Numbered from the stretch's first letter, positions 1-8,585 are shown. The stretch is 64,000 nt of DNA from Acetobacter syzygii (GCF_000964225.1 NZ_BAMZ01000006.1:1-64000), one strand, 5' to 3'. Numbers and translations: made by a program. The notes: a model not told the origin generated them from the sequence alone.

Positions 1-1
1 C

Positions 2-85
2 AACCTTCAGGGGCAGGAGCAGGGGAGCGAAAGCGCTGCCAATAATACATCAGGCCCAGTACTCGCAACTGGAGCAAACCCATGA
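2..85 (+). CDS. C-terminal end of a probable ExbD-like protein (partial)
   Basis: An open frame enters from the left edge and ends at a TGA at 83-85. That stop overlaps the ATG of the tonB-like gene at 82, giving an ATGA junction typical of translationally coupled genes. The visible 27 residues are Gly/Ala/Asn-rich and have no diagnostic motif. The ExbD identity is inference only, from the common exbB-exbD-tonB order. Another upstream gene is possible. Confidence 0.4.
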   Translation, partial: NLQGQEQGSESAANNTSGPVLATGANP

Positions 86-927
86 ACAGTTTTGTAAAGC
101 AAGGCTCTGGAAACATAACTTTTACTGAATGGCAACGCTGGCAGGCACGCCAGACGCAATGGGAGGACACACGCCGATGGGGTGTATCCTTTTGCGCCGT
201 TATGGCGGTATGTGGCGGTGTGGTCTGGTGGAGTGTGCATTTACAATCTACACCCGCCATCGCATCGGAGCCCCCCCCGGCTGCCATTGCCATAGATATG
301 ACTCCAGTGGCCGTTTCCTCCCCCACACCACCAACCGATGTGCCTCCGGGGCCGCAGCAGATGTTGTCCGTGCCAGATGAGCCTGCTCCGGTTGAGCCGC
401 CCAAAATTTCGGCCCCTCCTTCTCCAGCACCCAGTCCACCTGTGCCGGTGCCTCAACCGGAAAAACCACATAAGCTGGCAAAAAAGCACAAACCTACACT
501 CAACCTCCAAAAACCAGTTCCGCAAAAAACGCCCCCTGCCGAAACCACAACCGCCCCCCCCACAGCAAATGTTGCACCTGCGCCAGCACAGGCTGCATCG
601 ACATCAGGTGCATCCTCCTCCCAAGCTTCGCAAACGCCTGTAACCTGGCAGGGCGCACTGTTAGCCCAGCTTGAAAAATTTAAGCGCTACCCCGCAGATG
701 CCATGGCTGAGCATCAGGAAGGTGCGCCAGTCATCACCTTTTCCATAGATCGGAAAGGACATGTTGTGTCCGTTGCGCTCACCCATAGCTGTGGCCACCC
801 GGAACTTGATGCCGAGGCTGTAGCACTGCCCAAACGCGCACAGCCTTTGCCTGTACCACCGGACAGTGTGCCAGGAGACCCCATTACTCTTACGGTTCCC
901 GTAGAGTTTTATATTCATCGGAATTAG
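82..927 (+). CDS. tonB: TonB family energy transducer
   Basis: This 281-residue protein carries proton-motive energy from an inner-membrane ExbBD complex to outer-membrane receptors. It has a short cytoplasmic N-terminus and one membrane segment at about residues 36-55. A long Pro/Ala-rich periplasmic spacer with Lys-Pro repeats follows at about 60-190. The C-terminal domain (about 200-281) has the TonB pattern: a 'YPADA' segment, a 'GHVVSVAL' strand and a closing 'VPVEFYI' strand. The start overlaps the stop of the upstream frame by ATGA. The heme receptor 170 bases downstream on the other strand is the likely client. The family is clear; the exact partner receptor is inferred from proximity. 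Confidence 0.88.
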   Translation: MNSFVKQGSGNITFTEWQRWQARQTQWEDTRRWGVSFCAVMAVCGGVVWWSVHLQSTPAIASEPPPAAIAIDMTPVAVSSPTPPTDVPPGPQQMLSVPDEPAPVEPPKISAPPSPAPSPPVPVPQPEKPHKLAKKHKPTLNLQKPVPQKTPPAETTTAPPTANVAPAPAQAASTSGASSSQASQTPVTWQGALLAQLEKFKRYPADAMAEHQEGAPVITFSIDRKGHVVSVALTHSCGHPELDAEAVALPKRAQPLPVPPDSVPGDPITLTVPVEFYIHRN

Positions 928-944
928 AGGCGATTGTTTTTACG

Positions 945-980
945 GGCAGAGCATTATTACTTTTATGTAAAAGCTCTGCC
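945..980 (+). terminator. Hairpin after tonB
   Basis: GGCAGAGC at 945-952 pairs with GCTCTGCC at 973-980, and a small inner stem is possible. A T-rich stretch follows (GCTTTTG). It lies 18 bases past the tonB stop, so it is a likely terminator for the tonB operon. Confidence 0.6.
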
Positions 981-1046
981 GCTTTTGTTAACGCCAGCTC
1001 AACTGGCTGGGCAGCCCTGCTATGGACTGCCCTTTAATACTCATGC

Positions 1047-1083
1047 TGGACTGGAATAAAACCACAACCCTGCTTCCAGTCCA
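1047..1083 (-). terminator. Hairpin after the heme receptor gene
   Basis: TGGACTGGA at 1047-1055 and TCCAGTCCA at 1075-1083 form a perfect 9-bp stem. It lies just past the receptor stop codon on the minus strand. No strong T-run follows, so termination strength is uncertain. Confidence 0.5.
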
Positions 1084-1092
1084 AACAATTAA

Positions 1093-3417
1093 TCAGAACT
1101 CAATTCTGGCTGTTACTTTAAAGGAACGCCCCGGCTGCGTGTAATACCGCTCGGACAGCGAGGTGGACGACTGGCCGTAAGGCAAAGATGCCGCGTTATA
1201 ATAGGCTTTATCAAAAATATTGTACATGCCAGCCTGAATACGCAGCGGCTTGTAAAAAGATGGGCTGTACCAGCCATTCAGATCGAACAGAACGTAACCT
1301 GGGGTTTTCCACTGGTTCGTTAATGTTCCTGTAGATGTCAGATACTTGGCATTATCCCGCCCGGCAGCAAATGTACCCGACAGATCTGCCCCCCAACGCT
1401 GGGTTTTATAGCCAAATCCAATAATACCACGGAACGGTGCCACCGAACTGAGATGGAAGTTCATGTCCTGATCGCGACCATCCGCATATGCCAGCGATCC
1501 CCACATATGCCAGTGGTCATCAAACGCCCAGTTACCACTGGCTTCCACTCCGTAAATACGCACATGCGCCAGATTGGTATAACCGTAACACAACATATAA
1601 CCGGTGCAGCCATTCATACCCATCATATCAATGAAGTTATGGTAATGGTTGTCGTAGAAAGAAATTTTGGCTCCCCGTTCCGAGTTTCCATATTTCATCC
1701 CGACTTCCCACCCACGGCTGCTTTCGGGTTTGAGGTTTGGATTACCAACAACCTGATAAACTGGTGGTGTGCTGTAGTTCAGATATTCTTCCGTTGCAGA
1801 TGGTGCACGGTATGCCTCCGCGTACTGACCGTACAGAACAAGGTCTTTGGCAATACGGGCTTCTACCAAAACCTTGGGCGAAAAGTGGGAACCATGCGCT
1901 CCATGCGGTAACCCTGCATAGCCTGCGTTAGCCATATAGGAGGCGGTATTATGCGTATCACGCTGGAAGTAATCGAACCGGAATCCGGGTGTAATATGCA
2001 GCCATTCCCCCCGACCTATGCCAATGCGGTCCTGTACAATCGCCCCCATATCCGTACCATGCACTTTGGGCATATCCGAAAAATTATCGTGCGTGTAGGC
2101 ATTGGACACAGCTCTCTGGCCTGTTTGCGTCTGGTACGTATCGGTCAAAAAGACTTCACCGCCGTACGTCACAACATGGTGCAGAGGACCGGTAAAGATA
2201 TTGTTGGTCGCAGACCCCGTAACCCCGTAGGATTGCACAGGCAAAGTCAGATGCTGATGCACATAGGCCGTTGGCCGGGCCGGATCTTTGTTGGTTATAT
2301 CGGTATCGGTTTTGATACTCTGCCAGTATGCGAGAAAATGGGCTTCGCTGAAAAGCGCTGTCGGACTCTCTGCCTGATAATCATACTGGCCGGACACGCG
2401 TGAACGCTGGTTTTCACTGCGAGTGCGGTAAACATTTGTTGCTGTTGTTTCGGATGTTCTGGTGCGTTCGTTGTAGTTTTTATCAAACCACTCCCCCGTT
2501 AACCCGACCCTGTGACCACCTTCAAAATAATGACGGATTTTACCCAGAAAACTACCCTGATCATACGTAGCAGGGTTTTTGGCAGTACGCGTGCGGCCAT
2601 AACCGCCGATCTCGCCCCGGTTTCCGGTCTCGCTCCCGTTCTGGTATCCCCCTTGCAGCAGGAATACCGTATTTTTGTAACGTGCGGCAAAAGCCTGATT
2701 AAGCAATGCCGCTTCGCTCGCACCATTGTAAGTCAGCTTGGTCAGGCCACCAAAGGTTTTGCCCGGTTTAAGCAGATCTTCCGGGTCCAGTGTGCGCAGG
2801 GCAATAACCCCACCCAGCGCTCCTGTACCAAAAAAGCTGGAATCCGCACTTTTAACAACATCAATGGCGCCAAGGGAGTTAAAGTCAAAATTGCTTACCC
2901 CACCCTGTGCCGAATTAAAGGACCCGGCATAGGCACCATCGTTTGCCCACGGCATACGCACACCATCTATGGTGGTCAGAATACGGTTCTGATCCAACCC
3001 ACGAATGTTAATGCTGGAATTGCCACTACTGTAGTTCACTGAGGCATCAACACGCCGTGCAAAATCTTCCAGACTATCTATCTGCCGATCACGGAATGTT
3101 TTGAGCGTTGTTGTGGTGGTAAGCACACTTGCCTTACCAACAGCACTATGATCCTTATCGGGATCGTATTTCATGGAATCCAGAATATCTGCTGTTCCAC
3201 CGACCTTTACAGCCCTTAACATGACTGTAGTGGAACCAGCAGCTTTGGGCTTTTGATCCTTTTTATCTGTATTGATCTGCGTAACAGTCCCTGCCCCGGT
3301 CGGTGCGGAGGAATCCTGTGTTGCGGCAAGTGCGGGTGTTGTACAGGCATAAACCAGTGCTGTTGTTGCCAGCATTCGGTAACGCACAACCCGACAGAAA
3401 AGCGGCGGCCTTGTCAT
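1093..3417 (-). CDS. TonB-dependent outer-membrane heme/hemoprotein receptor
   Basis: This 774-residue protein is predicted to bind heme or hemoproteins outside the cell and import heme into the periplasm using TonB. A Sec signal ends near 'TPALAA' (about residue 31). The plug domain (about 90-210) contains 'SINIRGLDQNRI' and 'TTIDGVRMPW'. The barrel carries the heme-receptor FRAP/NPNL pair as 'AYRAPSATEE' and 'VGNPNLKPESS'. The C-terminus ends in Phe, as expected for an outer-membrane barrel. No His lies between the FRAP and NPNL boxes, unlike some characterised heme receptors, so the ligating residue may lie elsewhere. It is divergent from the heme oxygenase gene across a region with two Fur-like sites. 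The neighbours support heme as substrate; a ferric siderophore is the main alternative. Confidence 0.85.
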   Translation of the reverse strand: MTRPPLFCRVVRYRMLATTALVYACTTPALAATQDSSAPTGAGTVTQINTDKKDQKPKAAGSTTVMLRAVKVGGTADILDSMKYDPDKDHSAVGKASVLTTTTTLKTFRDRQIDSLEDFARRVDASVNYSSGNSSINIRGLDQNRILTTIDGVRMPWANDGAYAGSFNSAQGGVSNFDFNSLGAIDVVKSADSSFFGTGALGGVIALRTLDPEDLLKPGKTFGGLTKLTYNGASEAALLNQAFAARYKNTVFLLQGGYQNGSETGNRGEIGGYGRTRTAKNPATYDQGSFLGKIRHYFEGGHRVGLTGEWFDKNYNERTRTSETTATNVYRTRSENQRSRVSGQYDYQAESPTALFSEAHFLAYWQSIKTDTDITNKDPARPTAYVHQHLTLPVQSYGVTGSATNNIFTGPLHHVVTYGGEVFLTDTYQTQTGQRAVSNAYTHDNFSDMPKVHGTDMGAIVQDRIGIGRGEWLHITPGFRFDYFQRDTHNTASYMANAGYAGLPHGAHGSHFSPKVLVEARIAKDLVLYGQYAEAYRAPSATEEYLNYSTPPVYQVVGNPNLKPESSRGWEVGMKYGNSERGAKISFYDNHYHNFIDMMGMNGCTGYMLCYGYTNLAHVRIYGVEASGNWAFDDHWHMWGSLAYADGRDQDMNFHLSSVAPFRGIIGFGYKTQRWGADLSGTFAAGRDNAKYLTSTGTLTNQWKTPGYVLFDLNGWYSPSFYKPLRIQAGMYNIFDKAYYNAASLPYGQSSTSLSERYYTQPGRSFKVTARIEF

Positions 3418-3433
3418 TGTGCATCCATTAATT

Positions 3434-3452
3434 GCAAATAGGAATCATTACC
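3434..3452. promoter_or_regulatory. Fur-box-like site 1 (heme receptor promoter)
   Basis: GCAAATAGGAATCATTACC lies 17 bases upstream of the receptor start. It shares the core GCAAAT..GAATCA with two other sites in this locus (3496-3514 on the opposite strand and 7842-7860). The pattern resembles alphaproteobacterial Fur operators. Binding by Fur is inferred from motif and context. Confidence 0.6.
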
Positions 3453-3495
3453 ATTTTATGATGCACCTCACTCACGCACTCGACAAGCATTTATT

Positions 3496-3514
3496 GCGTA
3501 TGATTCTCATTTGC
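3496..3514. promoter_or_regulatory. Fur-box-like site 2 (heme oxygenase promoter)
   Basis: Read on the minus strand this is GCAAATGAGAATCATACGC, matching site 1 at most core positions. It lies about 60 bases upstream of the heme oxygenase start, in the divergent promoter shared with the receptor. Iron-dependent repression of both genes is likely but inferred. Confidence 0.65.
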
Positions 3515-3575
3515 GGTAAATGAGTCACACTTTCGTATCTTCCAAATTGCCATTAATGTCGTAGAGGCTCCTAAA

Positions 3576-4163
3576 ATGACCAGAATGCCTGATACACTCT
3601 CCCTTTCTCTACGCCTTAAAGATGCCACCCACACAATTCATGAAGATCTGGACAGAGGCATTATGGCGCAGGGCCTGTTTTCCAGCGCAGATAAATACCG
3701 GAATTTTGTGCAGCTCCAGTATCAGTTCCACCGGGATATCAACGCGCTTTATAATCACGCCCAGCTCATAGAGATCATTCCCGATCTGAGTGCCAGAAAC
3801 CGCTTTGCACAGGTCTGTCAGGACATGGAGGATCTGGGTTTTTCTTTGCCCGATGAACCGAACCCTGTAGATAACAAAGATGCCTCAACTGCCATTGGCT
3901 GGCTTTATGTTGCCGAAGGGTCCAAGCTAGGGGCTAATTTTTTAACAAAACTTGCCGAAAAACTGGGCTTTACCGAATCATTTGGTGCACGCCACCTTGC
4001 GGCCGACCCTGCAGGGCGAGGGCCATCGTGGAATGCGTTCAAAAGCGCGATTGACCATGCGGGGTTTGACCCCGCTTTAGCAGCAACGGGCGCTCGGGCT
4101 GGTTTTTTACGGGTTAAAACTTATCTGCTCGCCTCTAATGCAAAAACCAGCACACCAGCCTAA
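3576..4163 (+). CDS. hemO: Biliverdin-producing heme oxygenase
   Basis: This 195-residue soluble enzyme opens the heme ring in the cytoplasm, releasing iron, CO and a biliverdin. 'THTIHEDLD' near the N-terminus contains the expected proximal His (about H22). The distal-helix motif 'YVAEGSKLGANF' (about residues 111-122) matches bacterial BphO/HemO-type oxygenases. Length fits the family (about 190-215). The gene is divergent from the heme receptor, and its promoter has a Fur-like site. It is convergent with an IsdG-like gene across a shared terminator. Two unrelated heme-degrading monooxygenases lie nearby, so this locus encodes two enzyme types for the same job. Confidence 0.9.
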   Translation: MTRMPDTLSLSLRLKDATHTIHEDLDRGIMAQGLFSSADKYRNFVQLQYQFHRDINALYNHAQLIEIIPDLSARNRFAQVCQDMEDLGFSLPDEPNPVDNKDASTAIGWLYVAEGSKLGANFLTKLAEKLGFTESFGARHLAADPAGRGPSWNAFKSAIDHAGFDPALAATGARAGFLRVKTYLLASNAKTSTPA

Positions 4164-4176
4164 TTCACCAGAAAAA

Positions 4177-4209
4177 ATGGCCTGAAAACACTCATAATTT
4201 TCAGGCCAT
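4177..4209. terminator. Bidirectional terminator between hemO and the heme operon
   Basis: ATGGCCTGAAAA at 4177-4188 pairs perfectly with TTTTCAGGCCAT at 4198-4209 (12 bp, 9-base loop). A/T runs inside both arms suit termination from both sides. It lies between two convergent genes. Confidence 0.8.
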
Positions 4210-4220
4210 CTGATGCTGTA

Positions 4221-4541
4221 TCAGGCTGTTACGTCCTGTAAGACCGTGAACCCTTCAAAAACCGGGGGGCCAGCAGTCAGCGCACGGCCCTGCCCTGCGC
4301 CAACATGCGCCTGACGGAACTGCTCGGATTGGGTCCAGCCTACAAAAGCATCGTATGAATCCCATACTGTGTGAGAGGCATAAAGCCGCCCATCCTCTTT
4401 TTCCGGCCCTTGCAGAAACTGGAAACTGACAAAACCGGGAACGGTTTTTAGCAATACCTCCCGATCCAGCCAGCGCTTCTGGAAGGCTTCCTCATTTTCA
4501 GGCGCAACCAGAAAACGATTCATTGCAATGTATTGAGACAT
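4221..4541 (-). CDS. IsdG-like heme-degrading monooxygenase (ABM fold), copy 1
   Basis: This is a roughly 106-residue antibiotic-biosynthesis-monooxygenase fold protein. The IsdG/HmuQ-type catalytic triad is visible: Asn in 'AMNRF', Trp in 'GWTQSEQF' and His in 'FRQAH'. Enzymes of this family cleave heme by a route different from classical heme oxygenase. The start at 4541 ('MSQYIAMNRF') is chosen because it has a GGGAAAG ribosome site and matches the paralog's start. An upstream ATG at 4565 overlaps the hmuV stop (TAATG) and would add 8 residues. It is the last gene of the five-gene heme operon. It resembles the first gene of the operon, sharing 'WLDREVLLKT.PGF'. Confidence 0.82.
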   Translation of the reverse strand: MSQYIAMNRFLVAPENEEAFQKRWLDREVLLKTVPGFVSFQFLQGPEKEDGRLYASHTVWDSYDAFVGWTQSEQFRQAHVGAGQGRALTAGPPVFEGFTVLQDVTA

Positions 4542-4564
4542 AGGCGCTTTCTTTCCCATAATCA

Positions 4565-5374
4565 TTATTGGTCAATCATATTATGCGGTAGAATGTAGGG
4601 TTTGCCGGTAGCCGCATGTTTGTGCACCTGCCCCTCCTCCAGCCCAAACACATGGCTGGCCAACGCATTGGTCAAAACATGCTCTGGTGGTCCCTGCGCA
4701 TAAATCCGTCCTTCATGCAGTACCACAATCTGGTCCGCACAGGCTGCTGCCCAGTTCAGGTCATGAATAACAAGCACAACACCTCCGCCACGTCGGGCGT
4801 GGGCACGTGCCAGATCAAGCACCAGATGCTGCCGGGACAAATCCTGCGCAGAAATTGGCTCATCCAGCAACAAAAAGCCCGGATGTCTGTCCGTGCCATG
4901 CACGGCCGCTTCCAATTGCATCATCACCCGTGCCAGATGCGCCCTCTGGCGCTCCCCACCGGACAACCCCATAATGTCACGCTCGGAAAACGCGCCCAGT
5001 CCTACGCGCTCCAGTAGTAGCCCGGCCAGTTCCAACCGGGCGGATGCCCCCATGAGCGGTGCGGACACCTGCCCCCCCATTGCTACCAGATCGCGCAGTG
5101 TAAACCGGGCGCGGAGTGGACTATCCTGCGTTAACATAGCCCGCCCACCCGCCAGATGCGCCGGAGAAAGGGCGGTTATGGGCACATCGTTCAGACGTAC
5201 AGCACCCACCTCTGCTGGCAGCAACCCGCTGGCAAGGCGGAGTAATGTACTTTTGCCCGCACCGTTTGGACCAACAATGGCCGTAACCTGCCCAGCCCCA
5301 AAAGCGTACGAGGCCGCGTGAACAATGGTTTTGCCACCAGCGCACCAGCTTACGTTATGCAAGGAAAGCTTCAT
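4565..5374 (-). CDS. hmuV: Heme ABC transporter ATP-binding protein
   Basis: This 269-residue ATPase of the FecCD/BtuD class powers heme import through the HmuU permease. Walker A is 'GPNGAGKST' (about 35-43). The Q-loop is in 'MLTQDSP', the signature is 'LSGGERQRAHLAR', Walker B is 'FLLLDEPIS' and the switch is 'VIHDLN'. The start overlaps the hmuU stop by ATGA. Its own stop overlaps a possible upstream start of the IsdG-like gene. Heme specificity is inferred from the operon; the fold alone would also fit siderophore or vitamin B12 transport. Confidence 0.9.
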   Translation of the reverse strand: MKLSLHNVSWCAGGKTIVHAASYAFGAGQVTAIVGPNGAGKSTLLRLASGLLPAEVGAVRLNDVPITALSPAHLAGGRAMLTQDSPLRARFTLRDLVAMGGQVSAPLMGASARLELAGLLLERVGLGAFSERDIMGLSGGERQRAHLARVMMQLEAAVHGTDRHPGFLLLDEPISAQDLSRQHLVLDLARAHARRGGGVVLVIHDLNWAAACADQIVVLHEGRIYAQGPPEHVLTNALASHVFGLEEGQVHKHAATGKPYILPHNMIDQ

Positions 5375-6423
5375 GCCAGCACCTCGCGTTCATGCGCACG
5401 GGTCAGCAGCCAGACAAAAACAGGCGTACCCAGCACTGCAGTCACAATTCCCACAGGCACATCTGCTGGCATGGCAATAACCCTTGCCAGCGTATCTGCC
5501 GCAATTAACAACGCGGCACCCAGCAAAGCGCTGCCTGGCAGTACAAAGCGGTGGTCCGGCCCGGTTACCAATCTGACCAGATGGGGCACAACAACCCCTA
5601 CAAATCCGATTGCCCCGACAAAGGAAACCGTAGGACCAACACTACAGGCGACCAGCAACATGGCCAGCCGCTTAATGCGTTCTACGGGGTAGCCCATTAA
5701 CCGTGCGTCACTCTCCCCTAACAACAGGGCATTCAGGGGCATGGCCAAGCCTGCCGTTATCCACGCAGCCACCAGCAAAAAAGGGCATAACATGCCAATC
5801 CGTGCCCATGTTGCGCCCGCAAAACTCCCCATGGTCCAAAAAGTCAGGTCGCGTAATGCTGCATCATTGGCACGAAAAATAAGAATACCCGTTAAAGCAC
5901 CTGCGAATGCACTGAGGGCCACACCTGCCAGAAGGATCATGCTGACAGAGGTCATGCCACCACGCGTTGCAAACCGGTAAAGCAACCATGCCGCGGCAAA
6001 ACTCCCCAGTGTGCCTGCTACAGGCACAGACCAAGCTGTTCCGGTTATAAAGGCGTGCACGCCCCCGACCGCCACATCCAGCCCGGCACCGCCCAGCACA
6101 ATCATACAGGCCGTTGCCAGCGCTGCCCCGGACGATACGCCGATTAAGCCTGGATCTGCCAAAGGGTTTCTGAACAACCCTTGCATAACAGCCCCGGCAA
6201 CCGCCAGCGCTGCCCCAGTCAGTCCCGCCATGACCACGTGGGGGCCACGGATTTGGGTCAATACGACCCGTTCGGCATAAAGGCTTCCATGTGCATCGCT
6301 TTGCCATAAAGCCGTAAGATGCACCCCGGTTGCCCCAACATTAAGCGAAACAGCCGTAACAAGCAGCAATAATGGCAAAAGAGCGCACAAAAGCAGAACT
6401 CCACGCCGCTGCGCCAAGGTCAT
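5371..6423 (-). CDS. hmuU: Heme ABC transporter permease (FecCD family)
   Basis: This 350-residue inner-membrane permease has about ten hydrophobic segments, typical of the BtuC/FhuB/HmuU fold. FecCD landmarks are visible: 'RGPHVVMAGLTGAALAVAGA' near the N-terminus, 'NPLADPGLIGVSSGAA' at about 90, and 'VGAIGFVGVVVPHLVR' near the C-terminal third. It overlaps hmuT upstream and hmuV downstream by four bases each. Translational coupling of the whole transporter is therefore likely. Confidence 0.92.
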   Translation of the reverse strand: MTLAQRRGVLLLCALLPLLLLVTAVSLNVGATGVHLTALWQSDAHGSLYAERVVLTQIRGPHVVMAGLTGAALAVAGAVMQGLFRNPLADPGLIGVSSGAALATACMIVLGGAGLDVAVGGVHAFITGTAWSVPVAGTLGSFAAAWLLYRFATRGGMTSVSMILLAGVALSAFAGALTGILIFRANDAALRDLTFWTMGSFAGATWARIGMLCPFLLVAAWITAGLAMPLNALLLGESDARLMGYPVERIKRLAMLLVACSVGPTVSFVGAIGFVGVVVPHLVRLVTGPDHRFVLPGSALLGAALLIAADTLARVIAMPADVPVGIVTAVLGTPVFVWLLTRAHEREVLA

Positions 6424-7418
6424 GCAGGGTGTTCCACTGCTGCCAGCATTCTGGCCAGATCAAGAGCCGCCTGAGGCGTACGCGGCCCAAACCCCAGCAG
6501 ACGTTCCCCCTCCATGCTTACAAAAGCATGGTTCCGCCCCGCTGGTGTAAGCTTGAATCCGGGGTCAGCTTGAAGGGTAGAGCGGATAGGTGTTGCAGTC
6601 TGGTCCATAAGCAGAACAACATCAGGTTGCAGCGCTACCAGATTTTCCTGATCTACAATTTTATAACCCTGCATATCGCCCCCTGCATTAACCCCACCTG
6701 CAAGGCGGATCATGGCATCTGCTGCTGTTCCTTTGCCTGCGGCCATAGGGCGGTTGTTTGTCATACGCATGACAAACAACACACGCGGCATCCACGTATG
6801 TGTGGTGCGCCATGCCGCCAGTTGGCGAAACTGCTCGGCAATGTTACGGCATAATTGTTCGCCCTGTGCCTGCGCATCCATTATGTCCGCCAAAAAGCGG
6901 GTCCGCCCTTCAATCGCTTCGGGCGAAGGAGTGGCATCCACAAACACAACGGGCACACCCGATGCCACAAGCTGGTCCATAGCAGCAGGCGGACCGGCAT
7001 CATTCATGGCCAGCACAAGGTCTGGCTGTAAAGACAACACACCTTCGGATGAAATAGCCCGCATATAACCAAGAGCTTTTTTCTCTTTTTGGGCCTGCTC
7101 TGGCCATGTCGAGGTCTGGTCTACTGCCAAAATCGCATTTGATCGCCCAAGCGCATACAATGTTTCGGTTATGGGGCCACCGATACTGGCTATTCTTGCT
7201 GTTCCATGGAGCGTTACGTGCCGTCCCCGGCAGTCCGTTACACTCCGGGATTCAGGGCCATTTACTGCGTTTGAGCGACTCCCCTGTGTCCACCCTGCAC
7301 GTGGCAGGCTAACCGCTGCCACGCCAGAAACCAGCATGGTCCCCAAAAACCGGCGGGAGAACTGCCCCACATTCTGCTGCGGATTGTGGCTCCAGCGTGC
7401 TGCATTTTTTACTTTCAT
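6420..7418 (-). CDS. hmuT: Periplasmic heme-binding protein of the ABC importer
   Basis: This protein of about 332 residues is predicted to deliver heme to HmuUV. The N-terminus has a twin-arginine-like signal, 'SRRFLGTMLVSGVA', so Tat export is possible. The mature part has the class III binding fold: 'RIASIGGPITETLYALG', 'LVLAMNDAGPPAAMDQL' and 'ASGVPVVFVDATPS' resemble HmuT proteins. An ATG at 7418 overlaps the stop of the preceding IsdG-like gene (TGATG). A GTG at 7421 is the alternative start. The position inside a heme operon supports heme as ligand. Confidence 0.88.
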   Translation of the reverse strand: MKVKNAARWSHNPQQNVGQFSRRFLGTMLVSGVAAVSLPRAGWTQGSRSNAVNGPESRSVTDCRGRHVTLHGTARIASIGGPITETLYALGRSNAILAVDQTSTWPEQAQKEKKALGYMRAISSEGVLSLQPDLVLAMNDAGPPAAMDQLVASGVPVVFVDATPSPEAIEGRTRFLADIMDAQAQGEQLCRNIAEQFRQLAAWRTTHTWMPRVLFVMRMTNNRPMAAGKGTAADAMIRLAGGVNAGGDMQGYKIVDQENLVALQPDVVLLMDQTATPIRSTLQADPGFKLTPAGRNHAFVSMEGERLLGFGPRTPQAALDLARMLAAVEHPA

Positions 7419-7747
7419 CACGCAGCCTGCTCCTGCGCTTCGACCGTACGAAGCACATCGTAACCACTGAATTCGCGCTTTTCGAGCGTTAGAACCTCTC
7501 CCTGCCCCATATCTTTATGGGCGGTATGGAACAGTTCTGACTTACGCCATGCCTCGTAAGCTGCGCGCGATGCCCAAATGGTCTGGGAGGCATAAACCAC
7601 GTGGTCAGGCAGCACATCGCCACGCATAAACTGGATCATTAAAAAACCAGGAGCCGTTTTCAATAACACCTCCCGGTCCAGCCAACGGCTTTTAAATTCA
7701 GCTTCTTTTTCCGGACGGACTTTAAAACGGTTCATGGCTATAAACAT
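7418..7747 (-). CDS. IsdG-like heme-degrading monooxygenase (ABM fold), copy 2
   Basis: This 109-residue protein is the first gene of the heme operon. It keeps the predicted catalytic Asn ('AMNRF'), Trp ('AWRKSELF') and His ('FHTAH') of IsdG/HmuQ enzymes. The start at 7747 ('MFIAMNRFKV') is preferred because GGAGGGG lies just upstream. An in-frame ATG at 7837 would add 30 residues without family support. A Fur-like site lies at 7842-7860. It is clearly related to copy 1 at the other end of the operon but has diverged in the middle loop. The two may have different substrates, cofactors or products. Confidence 0.83.
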   Translation of the reverse strand: MFIAMNRFKVRPEKEAEFKSRWLDREVLLKTAPGFLMIQFMRGDVLPDHVVYASQTIWASRAAYEAWRKSELFHTAHKDMGQGEVLTLEKREFSGYDVLRTVEAQEQAA

Positions 7748-7841
7748 TCGGCCCCTCCACACTGCACAAAGCCCCGTACCCGACGTTTTTACAAACGCGA
7801 CAAAGCTCCGCACGTTAACGTGGGATAACATTTTCATAAAC

Positions 7842-7860
7842 GCAAATGCGAATCAATATC
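7842..7860. promoter_or_regulatory. Fur-box-like site 3 (heme operon promoter)
   Basis: GCAAATGCGAATCAATATC lies about 95 bases upstream of the first gene of the minus-strand heme operon. It shares the GCAAAT..GAATCA core with the two sites between the receptor and hemO. It probably places the operon under the same iron regulator. Confidence 0.62.
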
Positions 7861-8585
7861 ATAATACACACAAATCCGTGCAAACAGTAAATAACGACCC
7901 ATTCATCGTTATTCTGTCAGGCTTACCCCATGCACGATCAAGCAGCGCGTTGGCTTTAGCAACACTGGCGGAGGGATATTTTGATCGTAATCAATGGGTC
8001 AAACGCCCGATTTCCAAAAGCGTTTTCCAATCTTGAATTTTTATGTATCGTTTTTTTCGATCAGCAAATCCACCCGCTCCTCAAGGTCCGGTCAGTGGGC
8101 ACTTGCTTATCCGGTCATGGCTCCATCCCGTTCCATATCGGGTCAGATAACATCCGCATCATCAATACTCTCCCCACAGCCATTCCCGCAAAAAATATGG
8201 CCGCGTAAATCAATAAATTCGATACCTTCAATCCACTGACTGATATTTTCGACACACCCCTAAAATCCTCTACAATGATCGTAAATGACACCTTAATACC
8301 AAAACATAACAATTTTACCGAGAAAATGTCTTACCTGCACTCTCCACCAATCTACGTAGTTCTTTGGTTACACTGAGGCTCATAGCTGCTGCCCCCCTCT
8401 CAAAAGCGACTGGGGCTGCGTCACATGCAGGGAAATAAATAGCGGGAACGATTGAACTGCCGCTCGACCAGCTCGAGGCATCTAACAGACTCTCAGCCGC
8501 CGTTTTGACGCAACGTACGCCTGAAGCGGTTCGTGCGGCTTCCATTGAAGGCAAGACATTATAAAATATAGTTATTTTATTAAAT
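7861..8585. other. Long stretch without a convincing gene
   Basis: About 700 bases between the heme operon promoter and tRNA-Ser hold only short frames with no recognisable domain and no good ribosome sites. One minus-strand frame (8315-8626) begins inside the tRNA and is probably spurious. The stretch looks AT-richer than its surroundings in its first two thirds. It may be a decayed insertion next to a tRNA gene, but no integrase remnant or repeat of the tRNA end was seen. Confidence 0.5.
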
